Source: Oscheius sp. JU75
Lineage: Eukaryota > Nematoda > Chromadorea > Rhabditida > Rhabditidae
Direction of reading: 5' to 3'
Length of the DNA stretch: 64,000 nt
Assembly: GCA_037178855.1 (NCBI GenBank)
Contig: JASJZC010000004.1
Coordinates: 3,286,001 to 3,350,000 of the forward strand
The position numbers and the translations under genes were made by a program. Within the stretch, counting starts at the first letter, position 1. Each line of letters begins with the position of its first letter. Below are positions 31,823-43,348 of the stretch, piece after piece. Under the pieces are notes generated by a model, which saw only the letters and a list, made by a program, of their open reading frames with translations, had not been told where the DNA came from and made no database searches.

Positions 31823-34351
31823 TTCTGTAACAGAAGATTAGTCTTGGGGCCACAAGAAGACGAATGTATTGAGGTAAAGAAACAATTCAAAACGATTCAC
31901 CGAAATCATTCACAGGCATGACGAAGTGGTGAAGTTTAACTCAACTATTCTATGCTATTTCAATATTCGGAAAGACCGGTAAAAGGGGAAGGGCAGACAG
32001 AAATACTGAACATCTAAAAGCATCGCGACATGTGCTTTTCCGCTTTTTGTCATTCTGTAGGACACCGGCACCTTCGGACTGGTGGTCCATCTACAAGCGA
32101 AAGAAATCTGCATGTGAAAAGGATTGTTGAAAGATAACAGTATAGAATCAGGTGGAAAGAGGTCATTAGTTGACCCTAAACTATCTTTCTCCAAAATATG
32201 GGTAATAAACAGGTGATAAGACTGTTTAGGAGTTACAACCAGCTCACGGTCGGCTGTCTCTTTACTGAATGATAAGGCATCCAATCCCCTCTTGAGCTGA
32301 TAATTTATGGCTTACGGTATGTCAGGTTAATGATATTCAGGTGAAAGAAGACAAACAAGAAACAGCGGGAAGGCGCGGGAATGGTAATGAGCAAGATTCT
32401 TGTGGACGGATTAGGACGAAAGGGCTGGCAGGAGGGAAAGAGGCCGACAGGGGAGAGATGGTTGGAAACAGTAAGGACCATTGTAAAGGAGATTAGGAGA
32501 AAGGAGGGCTTGGTGGAAGTCGGCAAATGGGAGAAGTCTTTACTGAATGAAAATGGGAATACGCGGGAGTCAAATCAAAGCGCGACAATGGTAGATCTGT
32601 CACGTTACCGAAGTGACAGAAGCCAATATGTCGGATCGGATAACCACTGGCAACTACATATCTGCTCTCTACTTCTACCACTACTGAATCATCATTTAAC
32701 GTCAGCTAGGGGGGCACTGGATAAAAGATTCAATTCAGAAAAAAAAACTAGGTTGTTGAGATCTCATTAAAGTACTCGTAACTGGGTTGAATCTCGCAGC
32801 CAATTGGACAGTTTGAAGGCCGAGAAGGGAAATGGGCGGAGCAGTTGTCGGTAGCGGCGGCCAGGTACCTACAGTAAAGACATTCACATTGTAAGATGCC
32901 CTAAAATACAGCTTGTAACAGTAATTAGTGCTGCAGGGAAGCGAGCTGGGCTGGGATCCTTCTGTCTTTCCCAGCAACTGACAGGAGAGATAAGAATGAA
33001 CATTCTACTGTAACCGACCGTATGGATTTCTATGCTGTATGGAGCTTAGGTTTTGTAGCATAAGCAATACTGTTGTCTAGTTCAGTACTACAAGGCTTAG
33101 GATACGAGGATTGCCACAAGATCAGCGCAGTGGACCCAACCACGGACCAATTCAAAGCTTGTGCGGCTATGTCAGATAACCCGACTCCAAAAACTGAACC
33201 GAGGTTTTTAAAACAAGTGGAAATGCTGACCCGGGAGCCCTAAAAGTCGGTCAGATGAAAGACCCTGTTACGGACTGTTCCTCTGATTTACGGCCCAGGC
33301 TGATAGCATGGGAGCTACCTCGCGACTGTTGCAATCCTCTAGCCGTAACCTACCCCCTTTTCGCGCTCTTTACACAGTCGACAGGTAGAAAACGATCTAA
33401 CCAATTCTACCACGAGATACCCAATTTTGGTACAAAAGTCTATCGTGATGAAGAACGATGTGCTCATGTCCTCAGAAGTGTCATCCCAAGTTGGTGAGTT
33501 TCTAGCTGTCTGAGTAGAAAGAAAAGGTTTCAAGAGAGTCACCTGATAGGCTTTCTTGTCATAAGTACTGAGAAGCTGGTAGCTATTAGCTGTCCCGAAG
33601 TCCCCTTCCAATGTAACTGTGAAACTATATGAGTAGCGAAACAGTCGATATGGAGAGTCAGACTACGGTACTCTTTCGGTAAGATCTCACGCCCGGATGA
33701 GAAATATCATCTCAACACTTTTGCGCAATTAATAACTGACCATAAGGTTTACAACGTTTCGTGCCGAGAATGGTAATAAAAGGATGGAGCACATAAATGT
33801 CTCGTTATCAAAGCAGTCAGAAGGAGCCTCCATTGCGTAAGTGCGACCTTGTCCTCGGCAGCTGATCAATTAGTAACACCGAGTTCTGATAGCGGCACTC
33901 TCTTGGCGGTCTGGCTCTCGACCCATAAACATGACCGATTAGCCGTTATGAGGATAGGAGGGTGTGGAAGAGAAGAAGAGCGAGAACCGGCTGTCAGTTA
34001 TCAGTAGCCTGAGCCCATAAAAAGAGAACATAAAATGGAAATATTTATTGCAGCTTCTTATCGATCAAGTAGGCAAGAAGGAGGGACTAAGCAAAGACTG
34101 TAAATGGCAGTAAAGACAGGTATAAAGGCCTCTCTCTATTCCTTCTGGAAGAGGTTTGTTTTCATCGGTCAGCTCCCTGCTGATAGGATCTGCTCTGAAT
34201 GTTGCCGCCAGCCCATGAGATCACATTACTACCCCATGTGGATCAGCTCCCTTACGCAAATGACCGGCCGACGCCAAAAGAAAGCTCAGATATAAACAGC
34301 CTTTCCTAGTCTTTGTTTTTTGTCCATCAACAACACTTGGGGAATCAGAAT
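31823..34351. other. Upstream region of caudal; no gene seen
   Basis: About 2.5 kb with no supported exon on either strand; the longest frames (32381-32770 plus, 32305-32526 minus) have no recognisable sequence or splice context. It presumably contains caudal control sequence and the 3' flank of ARL6. Confidence 0.5.
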
Positions 34352-35206
34352 TTACTTGGCCGCACTTTCTAATCGTTCTTTCAATCGCTCTCCGATCCAA
34401 CGCATACCGTCTTCGAGACCGTTGGAGTTCGAGTTCGAAAGGGCACAACAGCTGATTATATGCCACTGATGTCCTCGGACTACGTCGAGACCTGGTGTTA
34501 TAAGTCGAAAGTCAGAGACAAACTTACCCAGGATCTGAGTCATTTCTGCCGCGGACACAGAGTCTGGAAGGTCCGATTTATTGGCGAAGATGAGAATTGG
34601 GAGCTGAAAGCACTGTTTTGTCAAACTTAGCAGACGAGCCTGTCTGTTTGAAACGTCTTTGTGATCAAAAATCATCCACAGCTCATCCCGTGCCACAGCC
34701 ATTCGAAGCTTGTCCGAACTGTCAACAACGAAAATGACAGCTTGAGCAGCTCCATAGTAAGTCTCCCAAACAGAACGATATTTGGCTAAAAGGAGAAGTT
34801 TTATGTCTCTTGGATCTCAGGCGGAACGGATTTGTTCCTCTATTGTTTGTAGGTGCGGCTCGCAGGATTTACGACTGTCACGCTGTTGGGACCTTTGTGC
34901 TTTCGGGTCGACCCGACAGCATCTGGGAACGGAGAGCAAGGGGAACTCACACTGTCCTGCCATGTCAAAGGCGTTAAAGTTGAAGTTCTCTGACGTGAAA
35001 TTCGTAACAGTATAGCCCATGGTTGGAACAATTGTCGTGAGTCTAGATTCTGGCGGTTTCAGTTGGTTCAAAATGGTGGTCTGAAGAGAGCGTTATCAAT
35101 TGTTCAACAGACCTACCTTTCCGGAATTGTCCAGTCCCACTACAATAATGTCCACATTGCGTCTTCCCAATCCTAAGAAGTTGGACAAATGACGGAAGAA
35201 GCCCAT
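34352..35206 (-). CDS. ARL6: ADP-ribosylation factor-like GTPase 6 (ARL6/BBS3)
   Basis: Small Arf-family GTPase that recruits the BBSome coat to membranes for ciliary trafficking. The start at 35206 gives MGFFRHLSNFLGLGRRNVDI, with Gly2 for myristoylation or an amphipathic helix. G1 is GLDNSGKTTI, the switch I region reads IVPTMGYTV, G3 is FDMAGQ, and G4 is FANKSDLPD. A RYRSVWETYYGAAQAVIFVV segment (here K-Y-R-S) follows G3, as in ARL6. The stop is at 34352-34354 after LKERLESAAK. Introns lie near 34508-34527, 34786-34947 and 35083-35116, the exact edges being approximate. The longer intron carries no feature of its own. Presence of a BBSome GTPase suggests ciliated sensory neurons. Confidence 0.93.
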
Positions 35207-36316
35207 TCTGAAATGCTCTCGAATTGAACATTACAAAGAGAGATTCTTTGAAGTGCCGCCTCGATCTGTCATCTTTTCGCTTACGGTCCACCTGTGGTGC
35301 CCTTCTGTCACTTCGGTCAATCTCTCGTAATTTGAACGCCCAAGAGGGCGTCAACAAGGAATTCGGTAAAATATTCAGAGGCAACCGTTTCCCAGGAGCG
35401 CTCCCATTAGGTTTCCTTGCGCAACTGGGCGCACTCTTTTTGGCGTAAACAACACCAAGGGGATAATCCTTTGAAATTATCCTTTTCTACTACCGAAACG
35501 ACCAGGAGAAGACAGTGAATATGAGAAAAACTGGATGGAACGCGGCTAATAATCTAAAGGGTTCGAGGAGAGTTTATTCGACAGCGGGCTGTCGCCATGA
35601 CTACTTGCTCTATTCTGCTCTCACAAATCGTCGTTTTCGGCCAGATCATGTATAAAACCTGTAATTTTAGGTCGAACGAGATCAAGCTCCAGAAAGAAGT
35701 ATGAAAACCAATTAAAAAAAGCCAAAAATATTTGCCGTCAGGGGTTGAGCTCGCGAGGAAATTACAGTAACCCGGGAAAATGTACTTGGCAACAATATTC
35801 GTTAAAAAGGGACCTGCCAGAAAACCCCTGAAAAATCGTTAAACTCGAAAACAGGGCTCTGCTCATCTATTTTCAACGTTTTCCTTACACATTTTCCCCT
35901 AAATTTGCTGTCAAGTAGGTTTATGCATGTCTAGAATTCTTACATTGTCAGAATGGGGGAAAGGCATGCGGAAAATAGTAAAATTTGAAAAATATGGAAA
36001 TTTCTTCTTCGCGTGCGAGCACTTTGCCACCAGCAGTCAAATTCAGGTGCCGCTCTTCGTTGGAAGTAGACTATAACCAGCTGACAATAGCGGCCATAAC
36101 GGCAGGGAAACAGCTACTGATTGTCATAGACTGGAAATGGTTTGCACTGATAATGCTCGGAGAACAATTCAAATCCACTTGTACTTGTGACTTAATTGAA
36201 CAGTCGAAAACAAACTTCAAATGGGTCTTTCATAGAAACACCCGTCTCCTTGGACTACAATAAAACGAAGGATCGATAGATGAGATGAGAGTTGTTCTTT
36301 TCAAAGGAATGTCCGC
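35207..36316. other. Intergenic, no gene seen
   Basis: About 1.1 kb between ARL6 and EMC7. The plus-strand open frame at 35985-36263 has no recognisable protein sequence and no splice partner, so it is not called. Confidence 0.5.
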
Positions 36317-37256
36317 CTATTTTCGTTTAGTTGTCGATGCCGTGACAGCCTTCTTCTTCGTCTTCGGAGCGCCGCCTCCGAAGAAGTTGGCCATCATCTC
36401 TCCCATGTCAGGAACATCCATTTTAGGCAATTGCATCTGTTCCATCTCCTTCTGCAGCTGAGGATCGTTAGCAGCCATCCTGAACTTTGAGTTTTTAGTG
36501 ACATAAAATAGGAAGAAAAGGATCCCTCCTGCGCGTTAATCTCTACGGTAAACCGACCAGAACAAGGTCATAGGCAGCTTAGTAAGTCGCGTAGCATTGA
36601 CGGTTTTCAACAGAGTCGAGACGAAAAACCCACTTTGGAATAACCAGCATGATCAGAAGCGGCACCGCGAGCATGAGCACCATGGGACTCATCAACATAT
36701 CCGTCACTCGCCATTCTTCGCGTTTCCGGAAGTATCGCGTAGCTTCACGGGCGGTCATCTTCAACGGATAGGCCAGCTGATTCACCTGGTTGGGCTAAAA
36801 AACCTTTTAAAAGAATAACTCTACAAATTCACCTGTAACAGACTAAGTTTACGGGCGCGGAATTTGCCCTTGGAAGTAATATCGATTCGAATGGGCTCGA
36901 AGACGAAATCGACATTCTCAACCTGCAAAAAATTAGATTAACCAGAGGAAGCAATACTTGAACGATGTAACTTCCGCTCGGGACGCTGTCAACAACAAAA
37001 GAGCCGTCTTGACGAACGAAACCGACGTATTGGCCGTGGTTGAGAAGAACTCGTGATTCGATTGCCCATTTGCCGCCTTGAGAAGATGCTGGGAAGATTA
37101 CCTAAACTTTTTCCGTTACTTTCTATTATGAAAAATACAAAAAAAGAACTGAAAACCTACGTCTCCTTCGACCCGGAAAAACTGTGAATCGGTCTCGGCG
37201 ACGTCTTCTGTACTTGAGACGATTGCCGGTATTATAAATAAAAGGAGTATTATCAT
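36317..37256 (-). CDS. EMC7: ER membrane protein complex subunit 7 (EMC7)
   Basis: Lumenal/membrane subunit of the ER membrane protein complex, a transmembrane-helix insertase. The start at 37256 gives the signal peptide MIILLLFIIPAIVSS. The lumenal beta-sandwich has the family sequences GGKWAIESRVLLNHGQYVGF, VRQDGSFVVDSVPSGSYIV and QVENVDFVFEPIRIDITSKG. These are followed by RARKLSLLQPNQVNQLAYPL. One membrane span reads LMLAVPLLIMLVIPK; the cytosolic tail has QLQKEMEQMQLPKMDVPDM and a Lys-rich end (TKKKAVTASTTKRK). The stop is at 36317-36319. Four short introns. All family hallmarks are present and length is normal. Confidence 0.95.
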
Positions 37257-37634
37257 TTCCTGAAAACAATTTTATAGGACCATTGAATAAAACTAGCGAT
37301 ACAGTAAGTGGTTGGAAACCAACAACAAAGACGACTGAAAAACACAGGCTTTATTATAAATAGCAAAAGTGAATTTGGGCTGGCAAAGAGAAAAACATAA
37401 ATACGGGGCTGGGAAGTAAAGCACGAGGCGAAGTCAGGGATGAAATTGAGATGAAATTCACAACTTTTGAGAGTATATAAGGCTAATTGGATATGAATAG
37501 TCTGAATGGCTAGGTAATGGAGAAGGAAAAATAACTGAAAAGAGCAGTTTTGGGGATTCAAAAATGGAATAAGCAGGGGTTTCATAAGGCAGTTTATGGT
37601 AGAAAACCGGCATCAAAAACACAGATGTTTCCCT

Positions 37635-38320
37635 TCAGTTGAAGCGCTTGAGGAACTCTTCGGCAGATACTCTTGCCCTCGCGTTCAACGCCAGCTTCAT
37701 ATCACTGATTTCCTGAAAATAAATGTTTTAAGCATGCTTTTGTGAGGACAAGATTTTAATAGACTAACTTTGTCGATCTCCATCATGAAATGAAGCAGGA
37801 AATCCACGAGCTTGTGTTTGTACATGGTCTCCGTATGTGTAGCAGTGATCAAGAAAGAAATGTCATAGCCTTAACATCTAATTGACAAAAAGTAAATGAA
37901 CAGCATACCTTCAATTGGTTTTCGTCGAAGAACAAAAAAGTTATCAGCACGTTGACACATGAAGCGAGTGAATTTGTGACAGAGAATCTTCTCAATTTCA
38001 TCAGACTGCTTGATGGCAATGGACATTCTGACAGCATTGACAGAAGGCTCGATGAGAACACGCTCTTGCTTGTTTCGGGCAATTACTACCGGATTCATTA
38101 GAAGTTCCTTCGAAGTACGCACCTCAACCTAAACAAATTGTCTTGAATCAAACAAATTGATATTAAACCTCCGGCTTATTATGTCTTTCCACGACTTGAG
38201 AACTAAACTGCTCCAGACAGAGAGCAGCATTCAACGTGTGTCGAACGGCATCCAGATAGGGCTGAAGAGTCGCACTCTGAAAATCAATTATTCATGTGTG
38301 GTCAAAATGACTCATACCAT
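37635..38320 (-). CDS. ARPC4: Arp2/3 complex subunit 4 (p20)
   Basis: Core subunit of the Arp2/3 actin-nucleating complex; it dimerises with ARPC2 and contacts the mother filament. Near-identity to animal ARPC4 is evident: [77 protein letters not shown] and [20 protein letters not shown]. The first coding exon is just the ATG (38318-38320), followed by a GTATGA donor. Later exons begin near 38279, 38127, 37907 and 37769. The stop is at 37635-37637 after EEFLKRFN. Length about 168 residues, as usual. Confidence 0.97.
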
Positions 38321-38601
38321 TCTTCTAGCCTGTTGCGGTTCTGATATACACCCGTAACCTGAAAAAAACAATTGATGTTTTGATAGACAAAGAAGTTGGA
38401 GTGAAGGGAAAGCAGCAAAGTCATAAAGACAAGGCAAGTATGGGTCATACAGCGAGAACATGGTATGAGCGAAGAGGGCGACAGACATCTGCGAGTATCA
38501 ACAGGGCGCGTTTACCCGAATGTCCTTCGAATTTGCAATCAGGAAGACGGTTTATTCTTACAAACCAAAGACTATAGATAAAAATAAAATAAATGACAAA
38601 A

Positions 38602-40205
38602 TCAACGTCTAGGTGACCACGAATCACGGCGATCTCTTTTTTCATACGGTCTTTCAGGACTGCGGATTCTTCTATTATCGAAGTTGCGATTCGGATATCC
38701 GCCTCTGCCTCGTCTTCTTGGACGATTGTTGGTGTTGTAGTCCATCGAAAAAAGAACAGGCCGAGGAGGGGGATGGTAGTAATATGTTGACGATCCAAAG
38801 GCGTTCCGAGAAGATGGCAAGGCTCTTCGTTGCGGCTGTTGGTGGAAGTAGAGAGGAGCTGGATCTGAAAACGCATCGACGCTGTATAAGGAGAAGAAAT
38901 GAGCTTACACTGCGTCCGATGAAGTTCTTCGTACCCAATTCTTCCGAAAGACGAATCGCGCTCTCGGACCTCGTAATTCGACGGCTCTAAAAATCGGACG
39001 AGCTAACGAAATCGATCAATATACCTATGATATGTTGTTGGCCGTTCCTCCACGAGTTGGGCAACCGGCAATTAGGACGTTGACGCGTAGGAGGCACTGA
39101 AAAATAGAATAACCAATATTTGATCAAACATACGGTTAACAGGAGAGGCAAAACGTCGAGGTCTTTGAGGCTCAGTGGAAGTGCTACTGCGACGATATGG
39201 TTGTATTGGAGAGTCATCTTGGGTCATCGTCTTGTCGCGCACTTCAGAGACAGCTTCGACTAGGAAAAGGTTAAGATCTACGAATGAATTACTCGTTTCT
39301 TTCTCGTTCTCATTGATAGGCCTCTCTTCAGAATGTATTTCAACAGTAGGCTCTTCCATCTGCGCCGCAGGAGAAGAGAAGTTCTTCGGCATTTCTTCTT
39401 GTGTCAGAAAAAGGCTAGCATGCGAAAAATCATCAATCTTTTCTTTAAGAAAAAAGAACTAGATTTTCTGTACGACGAACGAACCTAGAGGTTCAGTTTT
39501 CATAAGAATGACCTTCTGAGGAGATCGTTCGTAAGCGAACATAGCATAGGCAGACGGAGATAGAGGACATTCGACAGGAGCCGGTTCTATAGTTTCCGAG
39601 CTTACAGGCAGATCTTCCTCGTCTTTTGGCTCCTGTTTGATGTCCTGGCTGGCTTTTATTTCCGATTCCACTACCTAGAAAAAAAATGCTAGGCATGTCC
39701 TGTACAGGATAGTCACCTGCTGCTCCAAAAATCTGATAGCTGCTTTTGCATCTAAGATCTCCTCGTTGATAGTTTTGATTTGACCGAGTTTCTTTTCTAT
39801 ACAAGAGCTGACAGCGGCGAGAACATCGGCACGTTTATTCTGGAAATTATCTATCAAAAGAAGGAGACGTACAGTAGGATCTGATATTTCAGGAAGACAT
39901 GCAGCCAGCGTCGGGAATGTCTGTCCCAGATATTCGCGCGAAACATTATTCCATTCCACTTGTGTGCCTTTTGGCAGCGGTAGAGATCTTCTACGCCGTT
40001 TTTCGGCAGAAGGCGCATCATATTCTATCTGGCCATCTTCTTCTTCCCGTGGAGCGTCAATTCCCTGCTCTCCCATCTTGTCTTGTTTCGCAGGTTTTGG
40101 TCTCTGAAACTCTTCAACTATTCAGAGAACAGATCAAACCTTTGCACCGCGTTGCCCACCATTCCGTCCTCCTCTTTTCTCGCCTCGTGTAGACGATGTA
40201 CCCAT
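38602..40205 (-). CDS. Unrecognised Arg-rich, RGG-containing nuclear-type protein
   Basis: Family not recognised. The start at 40205 gives MGTSSTRGEKRGGRNGGQRG. A Lys/Arg cluster EKRRRRSLPLPKG could be a nuclear localisation signal. A helical, likely coiled-coil stretch follows (VSSCIEKKLGQIKTINEEIL, DAKAAIRFLEQQ). The middle is acidic and Ser/Pro-rich (QEPKDEEDLPVSSETIEPAP). The C-terminus is Arg-rich, with PRRRGRGGYPNRNFDNRRIR and an RDRRDSWSPRR end. About seven short introns were read, some with uncertain phase (38910-39070). The mix of a coiled coil with RGG/RS-like tails is typical of RNA-binding or mRNP proteins, but no domain confirms this. Tandem with ARPC4 and EMC7 on the same strand. 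Confidence 0.65.
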
Positions 40206-43200
40206 TTTCAAGGGAAACAATCGAGGTTCCTATGATGCTGGGTATTAGTAGTCAATTTAAACGTCTACCACATAGCTTACACCGTTTCTCGTATTTCGAC
40301 GAGGTCTGTCTGGTAATAGCGAAGCCATCAGTAGGCTCTAGAAGTTGATAAAGTCGAGAACCGTAAGGGTACAGTGTCCTCTCAAAGCTGAAGTTTTGGG
40401 TGACTATTGTAGAATATTTATTGTAGTCAAAAAATCTTTTGAAATGCATCTACGTGCATAGCGCACACGAACTACCTACTTTGATACAAAAATTATAACA
40501 GTCGCTGTGAGAGGAACACGCTATTTTTACCGAGCAAAAACTGGAAAGCCATCCTAGCGCAAATGGAGTAAGTTTGTGCGGTTCTAACAACAAAAAAGCG
40601 GCGGCTCGTGAAAAAGGCTCAGTGTGTTACAAGCAAAAGGCGTTCCCATTTCTTTCGCGCCAGGTGGTCCAAAAGTGGAATAATTGTTTCCTTTGATTCG
40701 AGGCAATTTTTTCAATAAACGGGCGTATTTTCACCTTGACCAAGAACAACTGTCAATTTGAACTCCCAGTCCTATAAGGGCTTTCCTAAAAAAAAATCCC
40801 TGTATTTTCATGAAGGATTTACGTGATTCTTACACTAAACGATCCCCTTCTTGTTGCTGATATTCAAGGCCTGTTTGGCCGTTCTGATAATATTCACCGT
40901 TTAAAAGATCTTTTCTGCAAATATCATAATGAAAGAGTTTCTGCTTGCTGCAAAACTATCTTTCTAGGTTTACAGCCCGAACTCAATTAAAATTTGATGA
41001 AAAAACCGACGTTTGACAGCTAAAATGAAAAGGTCGATTAAGAAGTGTTCGAATACAACAGCGTTTGAATTGCGCGGCACTAGGATATACTGTACTTAAA
41101 AAACAAGCCTCTGATCAGGATTTATCCAATTTTGGCGCCGGTTCAAACGCGTTTTGTAATGCTATTCCAGTCTAACCCTTTGATAACATTCTTCTACCGA
41201 TTCTATGAGTAATCAGCACAGAGCAGCTTGTCTCACCCTAAGACACATTCCCTTTTTCTTTCTGGCGGCAATTTGTGTGTCTCACACAAATCCCACCGGA
41301 CCATGACTCATTGTTACCGGGTAATTGAACAGCCGAGAGCCAAAACAGCCCGGATTATTTGTATTAGTTTGGTGGGACATCGAGAGAAATCGGACGAATA
41401 TCGGGCCGTGTGAAGAAAGCTACGATTCTTTCGTTACCATTTTCCGAACAGCCTTCCTCCCCCCGCTCTCTGAACTTCAGGACAGTTTTTCTTCCGTCCT
41501 ACTCGCTCCCGAGGGCTTTCCTTCTGATTTGACGGCATTGAGACAGATAGCTCCCGACGTGGACACGACTCATGATTGACTCACTACCAAGTAGCTATCC
41601 ATCACTGCCAACCTCGAGTTCAGAAGAAGGAGATGGCAAGCACGGCCGTGATTATAAAGTCAGATAAAAGGGAAACTAGGAGAAACTCGATCTGACTCCC
41701 TTGGGAAAATGACCAATCACGAGCAGTAACATTAGTTTCACGAAACTGAGTTCTTTCTATTCCACTCATTCTTGTTATACATCTTTCTGCTTAAAAATCC
41801 TTCAATGACGTTCTACACAACGGAACATCTACTTCTGGAATAATTGGGTTATCGAAGAGAAACAGATCTGATCTTTGAATGTCTACAGAAAGTGAATTAG
41901 CTGAGCTTCGAAGACCACACTTCCGTCTGCCCTCAAACGAGAGAGTTCCTCTGGAAGACGAGACAATGTTGCGAAATAGACCGACGGCTGTCAGATCCTT
42001 GAGAAGAAACATGAAATATTGTCTTGGAGAATGTATAACGTCAGTAGTTACGAAGAATATCGACGTAATCCTATCTATTCTGTCATTCTCATTGTCCAGA
42101 ATTGCTTAACGTCAGTATGATGAGGTCTCTCCCTCCCTCGTCGAGAGGAGAGAGTGTCTTCCGGCTTGGAGGGAGCAGAGACGACTGAGGATCGATGCCG
42201 GCGCTCCACACAAGGCAACCCAGTAGTCCTCTTGATGAGCAGACCCCGTGATTCATCTCTCTTCGTTTTTTCTTTACGGTTTGTAGTTCAGTTTGGTAAC
42301 ACATCTATGCGGTAAAGCTAATCTCTATCACGGTAATTGAATGTCAACACCATCAGCAGGAGATTAGACATGTTTTTATCCTTTCCCGATTTGAGGATCT
42401 CTTGAAAACTTGTTGAAAATGTTCTCCCGACTGTAATATACTCTACGAGAATGTAGATTGGCTTCCTTCCTGGCAACCATTAGATCTAGCGCCCACGGAA
42501 TTACAAATGAGAAAGAGGAGGGAATTAGTCAGAAACGGCACCTCCTAAACTCATTATGCGCCCTCTCGAAGGGACCATCGATCCCGCTAGAAAAGGATGT
42601 TTTGGTCTGAGAGGCTCATTCAAGACAAATGAACGTGTCGAGAAATTAATCATGAATACGATCTTCTTCTTCTTCTTGAAACATCACTCCTTTGGGGAAG
42701 TTTCCCTCCCAGCCTTTCTACTTTGTTTGGGTTCTAGATTCTCTTTTGTTTCAACTCGATAATCATCTTCCTCTAACCACCTTTGGATGTCTGTCGACGT
42801 GATAATTCGACTTCCTCTCCCTTTTACTCGCTCCCTTTCCGTCACAACAATCCAATTGTTCTTCCCCATTTCCTCTCTCCTCTCTCTCCAGTAAAATACA
42901 TATAAATTTAAGGCCTCTCGGCGTGTATGCGTCGTGTGGTGTCTCGACTTGGGGCACAATAGAAGGCTCACGGGCATCATCCCCGAGGTTCGTTTTCAAC
43001 ATTTTTATTAGCTCCAGTTAGTAGTGTTCCTTTGAAGCGAAGGGACCTAATTCTTTACGTTTGCAGCTATTCGCGATTGGAAAAGGTGTATGTGAGGAGA
43101 AGCTCAGCTCACACCGTATCGCCTCCTCATTCTAGCAGGTAACTTCTTGTAGCCAAATGACCCGTTCGGTTCCAAAGAGACATAAGATCAGACCCATGAG

Positions 43201-43348
43201 CTCGGCAGTTAACACATTTCATGACGCAGGAAGACGACCTCTTTGTATGAATAAGACCCCCCGCAAAATAGATGCACATCCCCTAGCGGAACTCTAACAA
43301 ATCAGCTGACATGTTTGCAGCAATCTCGTCCGGCTAAGCGGTCTTTTC
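40206..43348. other. 3.1-kb region without a supported gene
   Basis: Upstream of two divergent genes. Small open frames exist at 40252-40449 (-, with a CKLCG motif) and 41879-42109 (+, hydrophobic C-terminus), but neither has a recognisable family or a clear exon chain. The first could be a short coding exon of an unknown gene. AT-rich between 40500 and 41200. Confidence 0.4.

Noticed and set aside
32381-32770. 129-codon plus-strand frame upstream of caudal
   Set aside because: Low-complexity basic sequence with no family resemblance and no neighbouring exons.
40252-40449. Minus-strand frame with a CKLCG motif upstream of the Arg-rich gene
   Set aside because: A donor GTGTAAGC and acceptor link it to the next gene's 5' UTR, but every phase tested meets a stop before the ATG at 40205, so it is not coding for that protein.
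41879-42109. 76-codon plus-strand frame with a hydrophobic end
   Set aside because: Plausible composition, but no homologue recognised and no promoter, poly(A) or exon support.
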